The translations under genes and the position numbers were made by a program. Source: Psychrobacter sp. UBA3480 (GTDB lineage: Bacteria; Pseudomonadota; Gammaproteobacteria; Pseudomonadales; Moraxellaceae). Taken from it: a DNA stretch of 62,562 nt. Where the stretch lies: positions 74,610 to 137,171 of the forward strand of contig NZ_DFQV01000013.1 of assembly GCF_002377945.1 (NCBI RefSeq). Direction: 5' to 3'. Positions 35,378-44,142 of the stretch are shown in pieces (position 1 is the stretch's first letter; every line of letters starts with the position of its first letter). The notes beneath the pieces were generated by a model, which did no database searches, was not told where the DNA came from, and worked only from the letters and a program-made list of their open reading frames with translations.

Positions 35378-35814
35378 AGTCGCGCTTACTTCCTTTGACA
35401 GGCTTGCTCAAAATGCATTCATTTAAAGCAAACTTGCTCGTATTGACTGTACTGTACGTCATGCAATAAAGCCGTTTTTAATCACATGAATATTACTACT
35501 ATTAGTAGCATAGTATTAATAACAAACGGCTAATAGCAAACAATTAGCAACAGCGAATTCATACAAAATACATCGTGAGGACAATCGTAAATTGTTATCT
35601 TATATGGCGTTTATCTACCAGATTGAAAGTGACTGACGCTTTCTTACAAGTATCGGTATTTTAATAGAGATTATACTATAAGCTATCGCTATGAGCAGTA
35701 TCGTCGCTCATGGCCTACGACCAATAAATGCCCGCGTTGACGATGATAGATTGAAAAATTTGTCAATTTGCGTCATTATGAGGCAGTTTTTTATCCAAAA
35801 ATGGTGCGACATCC
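35378..35814. other. Intergenic region, ccoI/mrcB divergent promoters
   Basis: About 437 AT-rich bases with several TATTA-type stretches, and an AGCAA/AACAA-rich patch near 35522-35550. No RNA gene or hairpin stands out. Confidence 0.5.
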
Positions 35815-38319
35815 GTGCAAAAACCTAATTACAAGTTACCAAATACCAAGTTATCAGCGTCATCTAAGTCTGCTATGCACACGCTACCCTCGCAGCAGCG
35901 CGGCTTGGTCTTTAGTAGTCTGCTATTAATTATCATCATCGCAGGCATGGTGCTATTGGCGCTATATTTGATCAAACTTGATCGCACCATTACTCATAAG
36001 TTTGAGGGTAAGCGCTGGGACATTCCAGCCAAAGTGTATTCGCAGCCGCTTGAGCTGTATCAAGGCGCCAATGTCGATAGAGACACAATGAAGACATGGC
36101 TAGAGTTGCTCAACTATCAAAGCAACAAAGCTTATGACCGCACAGGTACTTATCACCGGACTGGCAATACTTACTTTATTCACACGCGCGGCTTTACGTA
36201 TAGTGCTAATGACAAAGATGCCGAGCAAGTCATCAAAATGACGATTTCTGGTAATAAAGTAGAATCGATCCAAAGTACCCTACCTGCCAAAAGCGGTATC
36301 ATTCGTCTAGAGCCTGTCAATATCGGTGGTATCTATCCCGACAGCAATGAAGATAGGATGGTTGTGTCTTTGGACGAAGTGCCTCAGCCGTTGATTGATG
36401 CCCTCATCGCTACCGAAGATCGCGCGTTTTATGAGCATAAAGGGGTATCGGTACGTGGTATCGCCCGTGCCGTAATCAATAACTTTACTGGTGGTGCCAG
36501 ACAAGGTGGCTCGACCATCACCCAGCAGCTGATCAAGAACTTCTATCTCAATTCAGATCGCACTATCAAACGCAAAGCCAATGAAGCATTGATGGCCGTG
36601 TTACTTGAGCTGCATTACAGCAAAGATGAGATTTTACAGACCTATTTGAATGAGATTTATCTGGGTCAAAATGGCAATCGCTCTATCAATGGTTTTGGTC
36701 TGGCATCACAGTTTTATTTTGACAAACCTCTTAATGAGCTGCGCTTAGATCAGCAAGCAATGCTGGTTGGTATGGCAAAAGGCCCAAGTATCTATAACCC
36801 ACGTCGTAATCCAAACGACTCAAAAGCACGCCGTGATGTGGTGCTTAACAATATGCTGACAATGGGTACACTGAGCCAAGAAGACTATGACAAAGCATTA
36901 GAACAACCGCTTGGTATCGTGGATAAGCCTGCTGAGGGCAAAAGCCAGTTCCCTGACTTCTTAGATATTGTTAAACGTGAGCTAAATACCGTTTATTATT
37001 CTGACGATCTCAAGAACGAAGGTCTGATTATTATCAGTACCTTAGACCCTATCGCTCAATTGGCCGCAGACAAAGCCGTTGATAGAAAACTTGGTGAGCT
37101 GCGCCGTAACAGTAGCAAAACTAAAGATTTACAAGGCGCGTTAGTGAGTGCCAACCCTGAGACTGGCGAGCTAGTATCTGTCGTGGGTAGTGGTAGTGAA
37201 TTTACAGGGTTTAACCGCGCGGTCGATGCCAAACGCCAAGTTGGCTCGTTGCTGAAGCCTATCATTTATATGACTGCGCTTGAGAGCGGTCGTTATAACT
37301 TGGCCAGTTCAGTAGATGACTCCCCTATTACGGTCAATCTAAACGACGGTACTGACTGGAACCCTAAAAACTACGACAACAGGGATCATGGCTATGTACC
37401 ATTTACCACGGCATTGTCTCAATCGTATAACCAAGCAGCAGTACGCTTAGGTATGGAGTTCGGTGTTAATACCTTTGCTAAGCAATTACAGCGCATGGGT
37501 ATCAAAGAAAAAATCCCACCTTATCCATCAGCATTACTAGGCTCAGTTAATTTGAGCCCAATGGATATGCTTGGTATTTACCAAGTATTTGCCACTGGTG
37601 GTTTCCGTACGCCTATTCACAGTATCCGTACTGTTATTGATGATCGTGGCCGTATTTTACAGCGTACTGGGCTTAACACTCAGCGCAGTATTCCACCTGA
37701 AACCAACTTTTTGACCAACTATGCATTACAGCAAGTCGTCTCAAATGGTACGGCCAGACGCGCCCAATCGCTCGGCAGTAATTTAAACCTAGCCGGAAAA
37801 ACGGGGACGACAAATGACTACCGTGATGCTTGGTTTGCAGGCTATAGTGGCAACTATGTAAGTGTTGTTTGGGTTGGCCGTGATGACAATAAACCGATTG
37901 GTTTGAGTGGTGGTACTGGCGCCTTACCAGTTTGGGTAGATTATATGAAACGCCTAAAACTGACTCCGGTTGCTCTACCAGAGCCAGAAGGTATCGAGTG
38001 GTTATGGCTAGAGAACAACTCAGGCAAACTGTCTAGTGAGCGCTGTGCCAACGCTCGCTACCTACCAGTAATGTCAGCTCATCTACCAGAAGAAGCCAGC
38101 AGTTGTGCGCTGAGCCTGTATCAGCAAGATCGCGCTCGTGAACAGACACAATTCCAAAATCAGCAAGGTGATATCAATCAACAACGTCGCCGCGAAGGTT
38201 TAGAGATTCCAAATGGCGAAGCTGTTGAGTCTGATGAGGCAGAAGGTAGCAGTGAGCAAAATGAAGGCGATGAAAACCGTGCTGATACTTGGTATGACCG
38301 CGCTGTTGAATGGTTCTAG
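35815..38319 (+). CDS. mrcB: Penicillin-binding protein 1b (bifunctional glycosyltransferase/transpeptidase)
   Basis: PBP1b polymerises and cross-links peptidoglycan. It has a short cytoplasmic tail, one TM helix near residues 30-52, a UB2H-like domain (about 60-170), and a GT51 glycosyltransferase domain beginning IATEDRAFYEHKG with its catalytic Glu. GSTITQQLIKNFYL and the LNEIYLGQNG blocks follow. In the transpeptidase domain the catalytic Ser is in RQVGSLLKPIIYM (SxxK), followed by the SxN motif SYNQ and the KTG motif AGKTGTTNDYRD. The C-terminal tail (from about residue 760) is Gln/Glu-rich and disordered. GTG is the preferred start. The lipoprotein 63 bases downstream is its probable activator. 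Confidence 0.96.
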   Translation: MQKPNYKLPNTKLSASSKSAMHTLPSQQRGLVFSSLLLIIIIAGMVLLALYLIKLDRTITHKFEGKRWDIPAKVYSQPLELYQGANVDRDTMKTWLELLNYQSNKAYDRTGTYHRTGNTYFIHTRGFTYSANDKDAEQVIKMTISGNKVESIQSTLPAKSGIIRLEPVNIGGIYPDSNEDRMVVSLDEVPQPLIDALIATEDRAFYEHKGVSVRGIARAVINNFTGGARQGGSTITQQLIKNFYLNSDRTIKRKANEALMAVLLELHYSKDEILQTYLNEIYLGQNGNRSINGFGLASQFYFDKPLNELRLDQQAMLVGMAKGPSIYNPRRNPNDSKARRDVVLNNMLTMGTLSQEDYDKALEQPLGIVDKPAEGKSQFPDFLDIVKRELNTVYYSDDLKNEGLIIISTLDPIAQLAADKAVDRKLGELRRNSSKTKDLQGALVSANPETGELVSVVGSGSEFTGFNRAVDAKRQVGSLLKPIIYMTALESGRYNLASSVDDSPITVNLNDGTDWNPKNYDNRDHGYVPFTTALSQSYNQAAVRLGMEFGVNTFAKQLQRMGIKEKIPPYPSALLGSVNLSPMDMLGIYQVFATGGFRTPIHSIRTVIDDRGRILQRTGLNTQRSIPPETNFLTNYALQQVVSNGTARRAQSLGSNLNLAGKTGTTNDYRDAWFAGYSGNYVSVVWVGRDDNKPIGLSGGTGALPVWVDYMKRLKLTPVALPEPEGIEWLWLENNSGKLSSERCANARYLPVMSAHLPEEASSCALSLYQQDRAREQTQFQNQQGDINQQRRREGLEIPNGEAVESDEAEGSSEQNEGDENRADTWYDRAVEWF

Positions 38320-38382
38320 CTGTTGAATGGCTTTAATAGTGTTTTTGGTATTTAGCTTTTAATATTTAAAAAAGGTTTTAAC

Positions 38383-39195
38383 ATGATGGTGTCATCTTTA
38401 CGGACAACTACTTCAGTAAAACAAACCATAGTGCTATGGCGTAATAAAATTACGTCAAGCAATACCTTACTTGTAGGCAGCGCGATCGTTGGTATGTTAA
38501 GCCTAAGTGCTTGTCAAACAGCACCTAGCACATCGACTACAGTGCAAACAACGCCTGTTCAAACATTACCAATGTCACAACCGACTGTGCCATCAACAAC
38601 AACTGCTCAAGCGCCTATCACTGAAGCAAATGATCAAAGCAACTATCCAACCGAGCCTTACGATGCAGTTGACCAGCCTGAAACGCCAAATCCATTAACA
38701 CAAGAGACACCTATATTTACGCCTCCTGCACCAGAAATAATGCAGCCTGACCCTGTTATCATTGCGCCTTCTCGTAACGACTATATAATCTCTGAGCCAT
38801 CGGTACCGTCGCATAATGAGTTACTTGAACATGCTCGAAGAAACTCGCAGCAACGTACACAACAATCTGCCAGCAATAATAGTAATCTGCCTGCGTTTCG
38901 CAATTTGATGCAAGTAGGTATCAGTCAGTTGAAAGCGGGCAATCTAACCAATGCCGAGAGCAGCTTTACCCGTGCGCAGCGTCTAGCACCCAAATCATCG
39001 GCGGTATATTTTTATTTGGCACAAGTAGCATTAAAAAAGAACCAGCCTCGTAAGGCAGAAGCGATGGCACGTCGTGGTCTTAGCGTCTCTCAAGATAGCA
39101 ATCGTAGACGAGCACTATGGCAAGTTATATTGCAATCAGGACAAGCTCAAGGTAACTCACGCGTGGTCAATGAAGCAAAACAAGCACTACGCTAA
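38383..39195 (+). CDS. TPR lipoprotein, probable PBP1b activator (LpoP-like)
   Basis: A 270-residue lipoprotein: a hydrophobic segment ends in lipobox LSAC at Cys44, followed by a Pro/Thr/Gln-rich linker to about residue 160. The C-terminal domain holds a TPR-type helical repeat (LMQVGISQLKAGNLTNAESSFTRAQ, then PKSSAVYFYLAQVALKKNQPRKAEAMA). In Pseudomonas aeruginosa the TPR lipoprotein LpoP, encoded next to mrcB, is required for PBP1b activity. Gene order (63 bases after mrcB, same strand), lipobox, long linker and TPR together make this its probable counterpart. Sequence identity cannot be measured here. An AAAAGG lies upstream; the two ATGs at the start are alternatives. Confidence 0.8.
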   Translation: MMVSSLRTTTSVKQTIVLWRNKITSSNTLLVGSAIVGMLSLSACQTAPSTSTTVQTTPVQTLPMSQPTVPSTTTAQAPITEANDQSNYPTEPYDAVDQPETPNPLTQETPIFTPPAPEIMQPDPVIIAPSRNDYIISEPSVPSHNELLEHARRNSQQRTQQSASNNSNLPAFRNLMQVGISQLKAGNLTNAESSFTRAQRLAPKSSAVYFYLAQVALKKNQPRKAEAMARRGLSVSQDSNRRRALWQVILQSGQAQGNSRVVNEAKQALR

Positions 39196-39328
39196 TAGCT
39201 GATATCTGCACATTTCAGATTCATTAGTTAAAACATCTATATACAGCATGCATTTCATTGTATGTAGATTCATCTAGGGCATTCCCTAACACCTACATTT
39301 ATTTTTATTTCCGCTTAAGGTTATCTTT

Positions 39329-40255
39329 ATGGCATGGCAACAACTGCATTTACAATGTGAAAAATCAAACGTCGACTTGGCTGAAGCGCTTTTATTAGAG
39401 GCAGGTGCATTATCAATCGCTTTAGACGATGCTGGCGATCAACCTTTGTTTGAGCCACTTCCAGGTGAATCACCGCTGTGGGATGAGGTGATACTAACAG
39501 GATTGTTTGATGCGACTACTGATGCTGGTAGTCGTCAAGCGGTTGAGCAATTAAGTCATGAAATTGCTGCACAAGTACAGGCTACTCGTATTTGGCTAAC
39601 GGCTGTTGATGATAAGGATTGGGAGCGCGAGTGGATGAGCAACTATCACCCTATCGAATGCGCTAATGACTTATGGATTGTGCCTGACTGGCTAACGCCG
39701 CCTAACCCTAAAGCCACCAATATCATTATGGATCCAGGCTTAGCATTTGGTACTGGCTATCATGCTACGACTCGCCTGTGCCTAGACTGGCTAACAGAGC
39801 AAGACCTAACAGACAAAGTGGTTATCGATTATGGTTGTGGTTCAGGCATTCTAGGGATTGCTGCTTTGCTATTGGGTGCACGTCAGGTATATGCAGTCGA
39901 TATTGACCCGCAGGCAGTACTTGCTACCAATCAGAATGCGGTACGCAACAATGTAGGCGATCGTTTGCAGGCATTTTTGCCAGAAGAATTTACAGAGTAT
40001 TGCGCGCAACATGACATTTTGCCTGTAGAAGTGATCGTTGCCAATATTTTAGCAAAGCCGCTTATTGGTTTAGCACCTTACTTTGCAACACTGATTGCGC
40101 CAAAGGGCCGTATCGTATTGGCAGGTTTGATTGAGTCACAAACCGAGCAAGTCACTGAAGCTTATCAACCATATTTTGCACTGGATCCTAAGCATGCTTT
40201 TACTGCGCAAGAAGACCAACATTGGCAGCGTTTATCAGGTACATTTACCAGCTAG
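39329..40255 (+). CDS. prmA: Ribosomal protein L11 methyltransferase
   Basis: It trimethylates L11 using SAM. An N-terminal L11-recognition domain (WQQLHLQC...AEALLLEAGALSI) is followed by the linker with DPGLAFGTGYHATTRLCL and the SAM-binding VIDYGCGSGILGIAALLLGA. Catalytic/substrate motif NILAKPL and the C-terminal sheet are in place. 308 residues is normal. The order prmA, zinc-ribbon/DUF3426 gene, fis, purH is the same as in Pseudomonas relatives. Confidence 0.97.
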   Translation: MAWQQLHLQCEKSNVDLAEALLLEAGALSIALDDAGDQPLFEPLPGESPLWDEVILTGLFDATTDAGSRQAVEQLSHEIAAQVQATRIWLTAVDDKDWEREWMSNYHPIECANDLWIVPDWLTPPNPKATNIIMDPGLAFGTGYHATTRLCLDWLTEQDLTDKVVIDYGCGSGILGIAALLLGARQVYAVDIDPQAVLATNQNAVRNNVGDRLQAFLPEEFTEYCAQHDILPVEVIVANILAKPLIGLAPYFATLIAPKGRIVLAGLIESQTEQVTEAYQPYFALDPKHAFTAQEDQHWQRLSGTFTS

Positions 40256-40427
40256 CAACATTTAATTACATCTGTTACGATAGAGGGCAGTCAAATGTTA
40301 TGTGTTTGACGCCACTCTGTCTGTGCCCATAATTCATCGAAATTAAATAAGTAAAATGAGTATTGTGGGCAGCTATTGGTGAGTGGCTAAGCGGTATTGA
40401 TAACCATACTTTTTTGGATTCGCCTCT

Positions 40428-41690
40428 ATGACCACGCCAATAAAAACCCAATGCCCCCATTGCCAAGCTTGCTATAGCGTTAAACAAACTCAACTAAATC
40501 AAGTCAATGCTACCATCAGCTGTGATCGGTGCCAGCAAAGTTTTTTGGTCAATAAGCATCTTGTGGTAAATTCTGAGGTTATTCAAAAACCAACACCACA
40601 AAAAAACATTCCTGCTCAACAAAAAGCTCAAACTCAACCAATATCAAATGAGCAAAAAGCGAATACTAGTAGCAATCAGCATAAACTTCAGAATGTGCCA
40701 AATCGCCCTACATCTTCAACCAATAAGAAAAAATCATCTGATACTTTGATTCATGACGACTTAATCTATGATGATATGGATATAGACGATCCAGAAGAAG
40801 ACGTTCAAGAGTATGACTCTTTAGATAGTATGGATGCATGGTTGACTCAAGCAAGTAATACCAGTCCTAGCGTAGCAACCACAGAAAAACCAAAAGCGCC
40901 CCTTTCTAAAGAAACTATCAAAAGCTCTAATTCATCAACCAAGAAACCATCTACTAGTACAATATCAGCATCCTCATCAACACAGGATATACTTAGCTCG
41001 GCAGCGGCCAATGATATTCATGCCAATGTTGAGAGTACTGATAACAATTCGTGGCTGCAAAAATTATTAGAAGAACAAAATCAAGACGAAGAAACACCGC
41101 CAGATGATACAGACTTATCGAAGCTTCTATCCGATATGGGAGTACCCGTTAAAGATGAAGAGCCTGCTGCCGACGATCGTTTAAGAAAAACCCAGCTACC
41201 ATTTGCACCAACCCAAACGACACGTTCAATTGCATCACTATTATGGATATTAGGTTGTTTGGTCTTAGCACTGCTACTCGCGGCTCAGTATGTTATTTTT
41301 AACTTAGAAAATTTAGTCAAAAACCCAGCCTATGCTCAGCGTCTCCAATCGATCTGCTCTGTCGCTGCCTGCAGCTTGCCCAGTGCAGACTTATCAGTGC
41401 TTACTATCAACAATACCTTTTATAGAAGCAGTCAGATTAAAACTGCTGGTACATTTAGTGATATAGGCGCTACTCTAAGTAATGGCAGCCCGCAGGCACA
41501 ACTATACCCCAATGTAAAAATAAGCGTTTACGGTAAAGATGAGATTATTGGAGAGTTTATTGCAGATCCAAACGATTATTTACTAGGAAAGCAAAGTCAG
41601 TTAGCTGCCAATACAGATAGACAGCTATTATTTACTATCCCTGTTGCTAACGCGCAAATTCGCGACATTACTATGACCGCTCTTTATTAA
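40428..41690 (+). CDS. Zinc-ribbon (MJ0042-type) and DUF3426 membrane protein
   Basis: Function unknown. The N-terminus has an MJ0042-type zinc ribbon (QCPHCQACYSV ... ISCDRCQQSF, two CxxC pairs). A long low-complexity Ser/Thr/Asn/Glu-rich linker runs from about 45 to 265. A single TM helix follows near residue 268-290 (SLLWILGCLVLALLLAAQYV), then a DUF3426 domain to residue 420. It is common in gammaproteobacteria next to prmA and may act as a membrane-anchored regulator, but this is inference. A 172-base gap precedes it; fis follows 178 bases downstream. Confidence 0.9.
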   Translation: MTTPIKTQCPHCQACYSVKQTQLNQVNATISCDRCQQSFLVNKHLVVNSEVIQKPTPQKNIPAQQKAQTQPISNEQKANTSSNQHKLQNVPNRPTSSTNKKKSSDTLIHDDLIYDDMDIDDPEEDVQEYDSLDSMDAWLTQASNTSPSVATTEKPKAPLSKETIKSSNSSTKKPSTSTISASSSTQDILSSAAANDIHANVESTDNNSWLQKLLEEQNQDEETPPDDTDLSKLLSDMGVPVKDEEPAADDRLRKTQLPFAPTQTTRSIASLLWILGCLVLALLLAAQYVIFNLENLVKNPAYAQRLQSICSVAACSLPSADLSVLTINNTFYRSSQIKTAGTFSDIGATLSNGSPQAQLYPNVKISVYGKDEIIGEFIADPNDYLLGKQSQLAANTDRQLLFTIPVANAQIRDITMTALY

Positions 41691-41868
41691 ATTAAGTTGT
41701 CATATATAGATAAGCGTGAGTAGAAAACATACTGTAAATTCATTTTCAATTAAACCGTGATAGCCAAGATAACGATGAATCTATCAGCGCTAGGCGATAT
41801 TAATTTGATATACTATGGTTCTGACCCCTCACAATCAGAATTTTTCTTCATCTCAAGGATATTATTTT

Positions 41869-42231
41869 ATGGCACCTCATGCACAGCATAATGCCAATCA
41901 TTTTGCTAAAAGCTCTGAGCACCCTGCCGATTATAATAAAGACGAATACCAACCACCTACGCACGGCTTTGATTTTGCTAGTCAACACTATACAAATAGT
42001 GCGCAGCAACCTCTACGGGTTCATGTAGAGCGTGTGGTACGTCAGTACTTTGCGATGCTAGGAGATGAGATGCCCACTGATTTATATGAATTGATTTTGA
42101 AGCAAGTTGAAGAGCCTCTCTTGTCTGTCGTTCTAGAAAAAACAAGGGGCAACCAAACCAAATGTGCTCAGATATTAGGTCTGAATCGAGGCACCTTGCG
42201 CAAAAAAATGAAGACCTATGATTTAATGTAG
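41869..42231 (+). CDS. fis: Fis, nucleoid-associated DNA-binding protein
   Basis: Fis bends DNA and activates ribosomal and tRNA promoters. The C-terminal region PLLSVVLEKTRGNQTKCAQI, then LGLNRGTLRKKMKTYDLM, closely matches the E. coli helix-turn-helix. A 5'-extended frame begins at 41815, but ATG at 41869 has AAGGA eight bases upstream and is preferred, giving 120 residues. E. coli Fis is 98, so the N-terminus has a polar, His/Asn-rich extension of about 20-25 residues. A terminator lies between fis and purH. Confidence 0.93.
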   Translation: MAPHAQHNANHFAKSSEHPADYNKDEYQPPTHGFDFASQHYTNSAQQPLRVHVERVVRQYFAMLGDEMPTDLYELILKQVEEPLLSVVLEKTRGNQTKCAQILGLNRGTLRKKMKTYDLM

Positions 42232-42339
42232 CATTGTTATATGAGCTTACCCATCATCATTGACTATCATTATGTATGGCAATTAAATGTTCCGCGCTTT
42301 ATCTATCATGATACGGCATACCGTTGTCATCATCACCTT

Positions 42340-42366
42340 GCCAGACGTTTACGTCAGGCTTTTTTT
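42340..42366 (+). terminator. Terminator between fis and purH
   Basis: GCC-a-GACGT and ACGTC-a-GGC (42340-42348 and 42351-42359) form a 9-bp stem with one A-A mismatch and a very tight 2-base loop. Seven T residues follow. It ends 14 bases before the purH ATG, so it may attenuate read-through into purH. Confidence 0.7.
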
Positions 42367-42380
42367 ATGGAAAATTTCTT

Positions 42381-43961
42381 ATGAGTACAACCCCACTTGC
42401 CCTACTATCGGTCTCCGATAAGTCTAATATCGTCGAGTTTGCTCAAGGCCTTCTCAAAGCAGGTTTTGGTTTATTATCTACTGGCGGTACTTATCGCTTG
42501 CTCACAGAAAACAATGTCGACGTGACTGAAGTATCAGATTACACAGGCTTTCCTGAAATGATGGATGGCCGTGTTAAAACGCTACATCCTAAGATTCACG
42601 GTGGCATTCTAGGACGCCGCGGTACAGATGATGCAGTTATGAGTGATCATTCGATCGAACGTATCGACTTGGTCGTCGTGAACTTATATCCGTTTGCTGA
42701 AACGATCGCACGTGCGGATGTGACTATGAACGACGCTATCGAAAACATCGATATTGGCGGCCCTACCATGGTACGTTCAGCGGCGAAAAACCATGCTCAT
42801 GTAGGTATCGTCACTGATCCAGCTGATTATGACCGTGTACTTAACGCCTTAGACGGTGGTACTGAACTGACGACTGCTTTACGTTATGACTTGGCAGTAA
42901 AGGCGTTTGAACATACGGCACAGTACGACGGTATGATTGCCAACTTCTTAGGTAGCCGTGTCAACGACACTCAAGAGCCAGAAAACTTCCCACGTACATT
43001 CAATGTACAGCTTGAAAAAGCACAAGACCTACGCTATGGCGAAAACCCGCATCAAAACGCGGCTTTCTATACTGAAAACCAGCCTTTAAAAAGCAAACAA
43101 GCTTCAATCGCAACAGCTAAACAGTTACAAGGCAAAGCATTGTCTTATAACAACATCGCTGATACCGATGCTGCGCTTGAGTGCGTTAAAGCTTTCAGCA
43201 CGCCTGCTTGCGTTATCGTTAAGCATGCCAACCCTTGCGGTGTCGCGGTTGATAATGACCAAGTAGCTGCTTATCGTACTGCTTTTAGCACCGATCCTGA
43301 ATCGTCTTTTGGCGGTATCATCGCATTCAACCGTCCGTTGACGCTTGCTGCTGCAAAAGCCATTATCGACAATCAGTTCGTAGAAGTAATCATTGCACCT
43401 AGTATCGAAGACGGTGTACTTGAAGCGACAGCTACTAAGAAAAACGTACGTGTATTGGTATGCGGCGAGCTACCAGCACCAGATCAGCGTGATATCCAAC
43501 TTGACTATAAGCGCGTTAACGGTGGCCTACTGGTACAAGAGCAAGATCTTGGTTTAATCACGGCTAACGACCTAAAAATCGTCACTGATGTACAACCAAC
43601 TGAAGCGCAAGTGGCAGATCTACTGTTTAGCTGGAACGTAGCAAAATACGTCAAATCTAACGCCATTGTCTACGCAAAAGGCCAACGTACTATCGGTGTT
43701 GGCGCAGGCCAAATGAGCCGCGTTAACTCAGCACGTATTGCGGCTATCAAAGCAGAACATGCTGGACTAGCAACTGAAGGCGCTGTTATGGCATCAGATG
43801 CGTTCTTCCCTTTCCGTGATGGTATCGACAATGCTGCTGAAGTAGGTATCTCTGCTATCATTCAGCCAGGTGGCTCTATGCGTGATGACGAGACCATTGC
43901 TGCTGCTAATGAGCATGGTATCGCGATGGTATTCACGGGTATGCGCCATTTCCGCCATTAA
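42381..43961 (+). CDS. purH: Bifunctional AICAR transformylase / IMP cyclohydrolase
   Basis: It carries out the last two steps of IMP synthesis. The N-terminal IMP cyclohydrolase (MGS-like) domain begins [18 protein letters not shown], with the [20 protein letters not shown] signature near residue 55. The C-terminal formyltransferase domain contains [15 protein letters not shown] and the catalytic KHANPCGVA near residue 280. [14 protein letters not shown] is the late block. A longer frame begins at 42324, but that would start inside the terminator, so ATG at 42381 (526 residues, the family's size) is chosen. purD, its usual partner, is not adjacent. Confidence 0.96.
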   Translation: MSTTPLALLSVSDKSNIVEFAQGLLKAGFGLLSTGGTYRLLTENNVDVTEVSDYTGFPEMMDGRVKTLHPKIHGGILGRRGTDDAVMSDHSIERIDLVVVNLYPFAETIARADVTMNDAIENIDIGGPTMVRSAAKNHAHVGIVTDPADYDRVLNALDGGTELTTALRYDLAVKAFEHTAQYDGMIANFLGSRVNDTQEPENFPRTFNVQLEKAQDLRYGENPHQNAAFYTENQPLKSKQASIATAKQLQGKALSYNNIADTDAALECVKAFSTPACVIVKHANPCGVAVDNDQVAAYRTAFSTDPESSFGGIIAFNRPLTLAAAKAIIDNQFVEVIIAPSIEDGVLEATATKKNVRVLVCGELPAPDQRDIQLDYKRVNGGLLVQEQDLGLITANDLKIVTDVQPTEAQVADLLFSWNVAKYVKSNAIVYAKGQRTIGVGAGQMSRVNSARIAAIKAEHAGLATEGAVMASDAFFPFRDGIDNAAEVGISAIIQPGGSMRDDETIAAANEHGIAMVFTGMRHFRH

Positions 43962-44074
43962 ACAATCACCTATTAGTTTAAGACTGGAATTAGTCGCAGC
44001 AATTGTATTTATTACTGCGACTAATTTTTAGTCTCTATAATATTCGTGATAATTATAGTTAAAGCATCATCCAA

Positions 44075-44112
44075 AAAAAAGCCACTGTATCAATTGATAC
44101 AGTGGCTTTTTT
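44075..44112. terminator. Bidirectional terminator of purH and ppiD
   Basis: A long perfect palindrome centred on 44093-44094 (AAAAAAGCCACTGTATCAA with its complement) ends in T-runs on both strands. The flanking genes converge. Confidence 0.93.
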
Positions 44113-44142
44113 AATATCTAAGAATAATAAACTAGCAAATAC

